This document shows, one piece after another, positions 62,006 through 64,000 of a stretch of DNA of 64,000 nt; position 1 is the stretch's first letter; the number at the start of each line of letters is the position of its first letter. The translations under genes and the position numbers were made by a program. The notes under the pieces are model-generated. The model was not told the origin of the DNA and ran no database searches. It worked only from the letters and a program-made list of their open reading frames with translations. The DNA lies in contig JACGZH010000005.1 of NCBI GenBank assembly GCA_014706385.1, forward strand, positions 806,001-870,000, read 5' to 3'. The DNA comes from Phaffia rhodozyma. Its lineage: Eukaryota; Basidiomycota; Tremellomycetes; Cystofilobasidiales; Mrakiaceae.

Positions 62006-63411
62006 ATGCCTATCTCTAGAGTTATCCTTCATCTCGTCAGTCCGGCTTCTAGTCTGTCCTCTGCTGCTCGATCCGAACAGTCTTCCCTCCGATTCTACCG
62101 CACATGGTTGTTCCAACGACCAGTCATTATCTAAACATTCTTTTTGGTCTGTAGGCAGCGCTTAGTTACACCAGCTGGGGATACCAGAAGCTGTCCACGC
62201 TAGTGTTTGCAAAATACTTCGGCACCCAATACGGTGGCATGACTCAGTTCCTTACGATCCTAGGCTTGTATGCCAGCCAGATCTGTATGGGAACCTCAAT
62301 CCTGGCTGATTTGACGGGAGCAAAGGGTAATATCATCCCTTACAGGATCGGAACCAGTTCGAGAGTCGGTCGAAGTGAATGTTTGATGGATCGTTCTCGC
62401 TGACCAGCCTGAATACCTTATTCCGGGCTCAACAACAACACAGTTCTTAAGAAAGCGAAGCGTGTTTTGCTACTTATATCTTTGCCCGTAAGTATTGTGA
62501 TGTCCACCTTGTGCAACTTACTCCAATTTTCATGCATCGGTTTTTTTTGACTCTCTGTTCTCTCATTCTCTTTTCGCGGTTCTCAAATCAATCAGGTAGA
62601 AACTGTGGTGTCTGCGGTCTACGTATGCTCACTTCATGCATGATATGTGATTTGCGTTGGGTTTGCCAAACTGACTTGTTTTCCTCGATTTTTTTCCTAT
62701 CACATGGGTTACTTTAGTGGCCTCTGGTTCTCATTGCACCCTTCCTGTTGGTTCCAGAGCTCAATGAGGATGTCTCCTCGTTCGATCCGACTGTGCCAAC
62801 GTTCATCAAGATTCCAATTTACATAGACTTGGCACGTGAGTATCGCATTGTTCTGTACATGGTATGATTGGACACGGTGTATGTGTCTCAAAACCTGAAC
62901 ATCTGCTTCTCTTCTCTTTTCTTCTCTTTCTCTCTTTCTTTTTCTTCTTCTTCAAAATGCCTTCTATCGAGAAACAGTTCATGCCGCCCCAGGCGCTACT
63001 CTTCTTACCGATTTCTTCTTCTTTGAGAAGCCGTACCTTCCTCCTCAGTCAACCACTGGTGCGCTCTACGCTACCATCCTTCTCGCTACCGGGTATGCGT
63101 CTTGGGCGGAATGGTGTGCCCTTCAAAACAACGGTGTTTTCCCTTATCCTTTCCTCACCGTTAGTTTTGTTGTATTCGTAACCCTTCTTACTTTTGACGT
63201 ATCAACCAGTTTGCTCAAACGCGCGCCTATCTCCTGTTTACCATCCATGTTGAAACCTATCTAGATTTCGCCTCTTCCCGTACGAGGAGCGATCTATGCT
63301 GGAGCAGCCTGGGCAGCTCTCGCGTTCTTTAGATTTGTCAACCGTCAAAAAATCAATTATTCTGGAGGTATCGCCAATGGTCACGCCGACGGGAACGCCA
63401 AGATTAAGTAG
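62006..63411 (+). CDS. FAR-17a/AIG1-like membrane protein
   Basis: Multi-pass membrane protein of the FAR-17a/AIG1 (ADTRP) family, whose animal members hydrolyse fatty acid esters of hydroxy fatty acids. ATG 62006 opens MPISRVILHL, which splices to AALSYTSWGYQKLSTLVFAK. The family block YGGMTQFLTILGLYASQI carries the Thr matching the AIG1 catalytic Thr, and DLALHAAPGATLLTDFFFFE carries the matching His. Between are VVSAVYWPLVLIAPFLLVPE and FIKIPIYID; after them YATILLATGYASWAEWCALQ and FPYPFLT. The C-terminus reads ISPLPVRGAIYAGAAWAALA and RFVNRQKINYSG, ending DGNAKIK, TAG 63409–63411. About 6–7 exons. Enzyme activity is inferred from family only. Confidence 0.85.
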
Positions 63412-63769
63412 AATGTGACGTTCTCTCCGAGAATGCCAACGAGCATATCGCGTTCTATTCGATGTATACATACAGTCGCGACGGATAGATGTTGTATGAA
63501 TCTATATATGTATGGCTTGTCTGTAGATCACATTGTTGTCGACGAATCAATCAAGAATGAAAATGTACAATAATGTAAATACGATTTTGGAGTTCTCACG
63601 ACGCGTCTGAAAATTGATTTCTTTGTTTCCATCCGACGCGTCGGATTTGACTACTCGCCAATCACTCATCCATCATCGCCGCTCGATCGATATATACTTA
63701 CCCACCTCTTCTAGTTGTATACTTAATCTGCTAGCAGAGCTCTCGCTACCAAGAACCATAAGCGTGGCC
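63412..63769. promoter_or_regulatory. AIG1-like 3' end and promoter of the next gene, with two MCB elements
   Basis: Contains the AIG1-like 3' UTR, then two GACGCGTC elements (63600–63607 and 63635–63642) and a TATATA stretch near 63690, before an ATG at 63770. Confidence 0.5.
63600..63644. promoter_or_regulatory. Paired MluI cell-cycle box (MCB) elements
   Basis: GACGCGTC at 63600–63607 and again at 63635–63642, the second inside the 12-base palindrome CCGACGCGTCGG. ACGCGT is the MBF-bound MCB core in yeasts. The spacing of 35 bases and position 126–170 bases upstream of an ATG fit a G1/S promoter; activity is inferred. Confidence 0.5.
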
Positions 63770-64000
63770 ATGTCGAATCCAAACCGGATGTCCCTTGCTG
63801 GACCTCCACAACGAATGCAATCCAATCCATCATCCTCCAATCCATCATCCCAACAAATGAGCTCTCAATCAAATTCACAAGGTAACCGAAGACGTACAAC
63901 CACCCAGCTCATGGCTAGTTCCAACGGAGGGAGCGGCATGGGGGGTCAGATGGGAAATTCTGGTTTCAGAGGAAGTCTAGCCGGCGGAGGAAGGATGGAT
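63770..64000 (+). CDS. Unidentified gene, 5' end only
   Basis: ATG 63770 opens MSNPNRMSLAGPPQRMQSNP and continues in Ser/Asn/Gln-rich sequence, then GNRRRTTTQLMASSNGGSGM and a Gly/Met-rich stretch to the window edge. The frame is open to 64000. The composition says disordered N-terminus and does not identify a family. A GTAACC at about 63881 could be a splice donor but need not be used. The MCB pair upstream hints at cell-cycle control. Confidence 0.55.
   Translation, partial: MSNPNRMSLAGPPQRMQSNPSSSNPSSQQMSSQSNSQGNRRRTTTQLMASSNGGSGMGGQMGNSGFRGSLAGGGRMD

Overview
The window reads as nuclear DNA of a basidiomycete yeast. The genes are dense, lie on both strands, and are broken by many short introns, mostly GT–AG with a few apparent GC–AG. 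The proteins are typical fungal housekeeping products. A Tremellomycete or red-yeast relative is plausible, but this is inferred from gene style and not proven. I see no prokaryotic features, CRISPR array, convincing tRNA or rRNA gene, or intact autonomous transposon. CDS spans below run from start codon to stop codon and include introns. I reconstructed exon borders by hand where frames and family motifs allowed.

Left part (1–14210): 3' end of the glycogen branching enzyme (+); PRP28 spliceosomal DEAD-box helicase (-); VTC1 polyphosphate/vacuolar transporter chaperone (+), whose shared promoter with PRP28 holds a CACGTG palindrome; an unrecognised multi-pass membrane protein (+); and an unrecognised protein with many C-x2-C...H fingers, poly-Gln and acidic tracts (-).

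Middle (14981–41453): HRD3/SEL1L ERAD receptor (+); ribosomal protein eL38 (-); an intergenic inverted repeat with LTR-like features; a long ABCC transporter (-) whose second Walker A motif has proline in place of the conserved Ser/Thr; a USP36-like deubiquitinase (-); the PP4 regulatory subunit PSY2/SMEK (-); a STIMATE/TMEM110-like vacuolar membrane protein (+); and ribosomal protein eS12 (-).

Right part (42494–64000): clathrin light chain (+); mitochondrial COQ10 (-); SEC18/NSF (+); a UCH-type deubiquitinase (-); a secreted glycosidase-like protein (-); SET9 histone H4K20 methyltransferase (+) with a long acidic C-terminus; a short/branched-chain acyl-CoA dehydrogenase (-); a FAR-17a/AIG1-like membrane hydrolase (+); and the 5' end of an unidentified gene (+) behind a pair of MluI cell-cycle boxes.

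Functionally this is ordinary eukaryotic gene order. Protein turnover (HRD3, USP, UCH) and membrane traffic (clathrin light chain, SEC18) recur, but nothing suggests a dedicated cluster. The items most worth a second look are the ABCC Walker A change, the inverted repeat, the unclassified genes, and the promoter palindromes.
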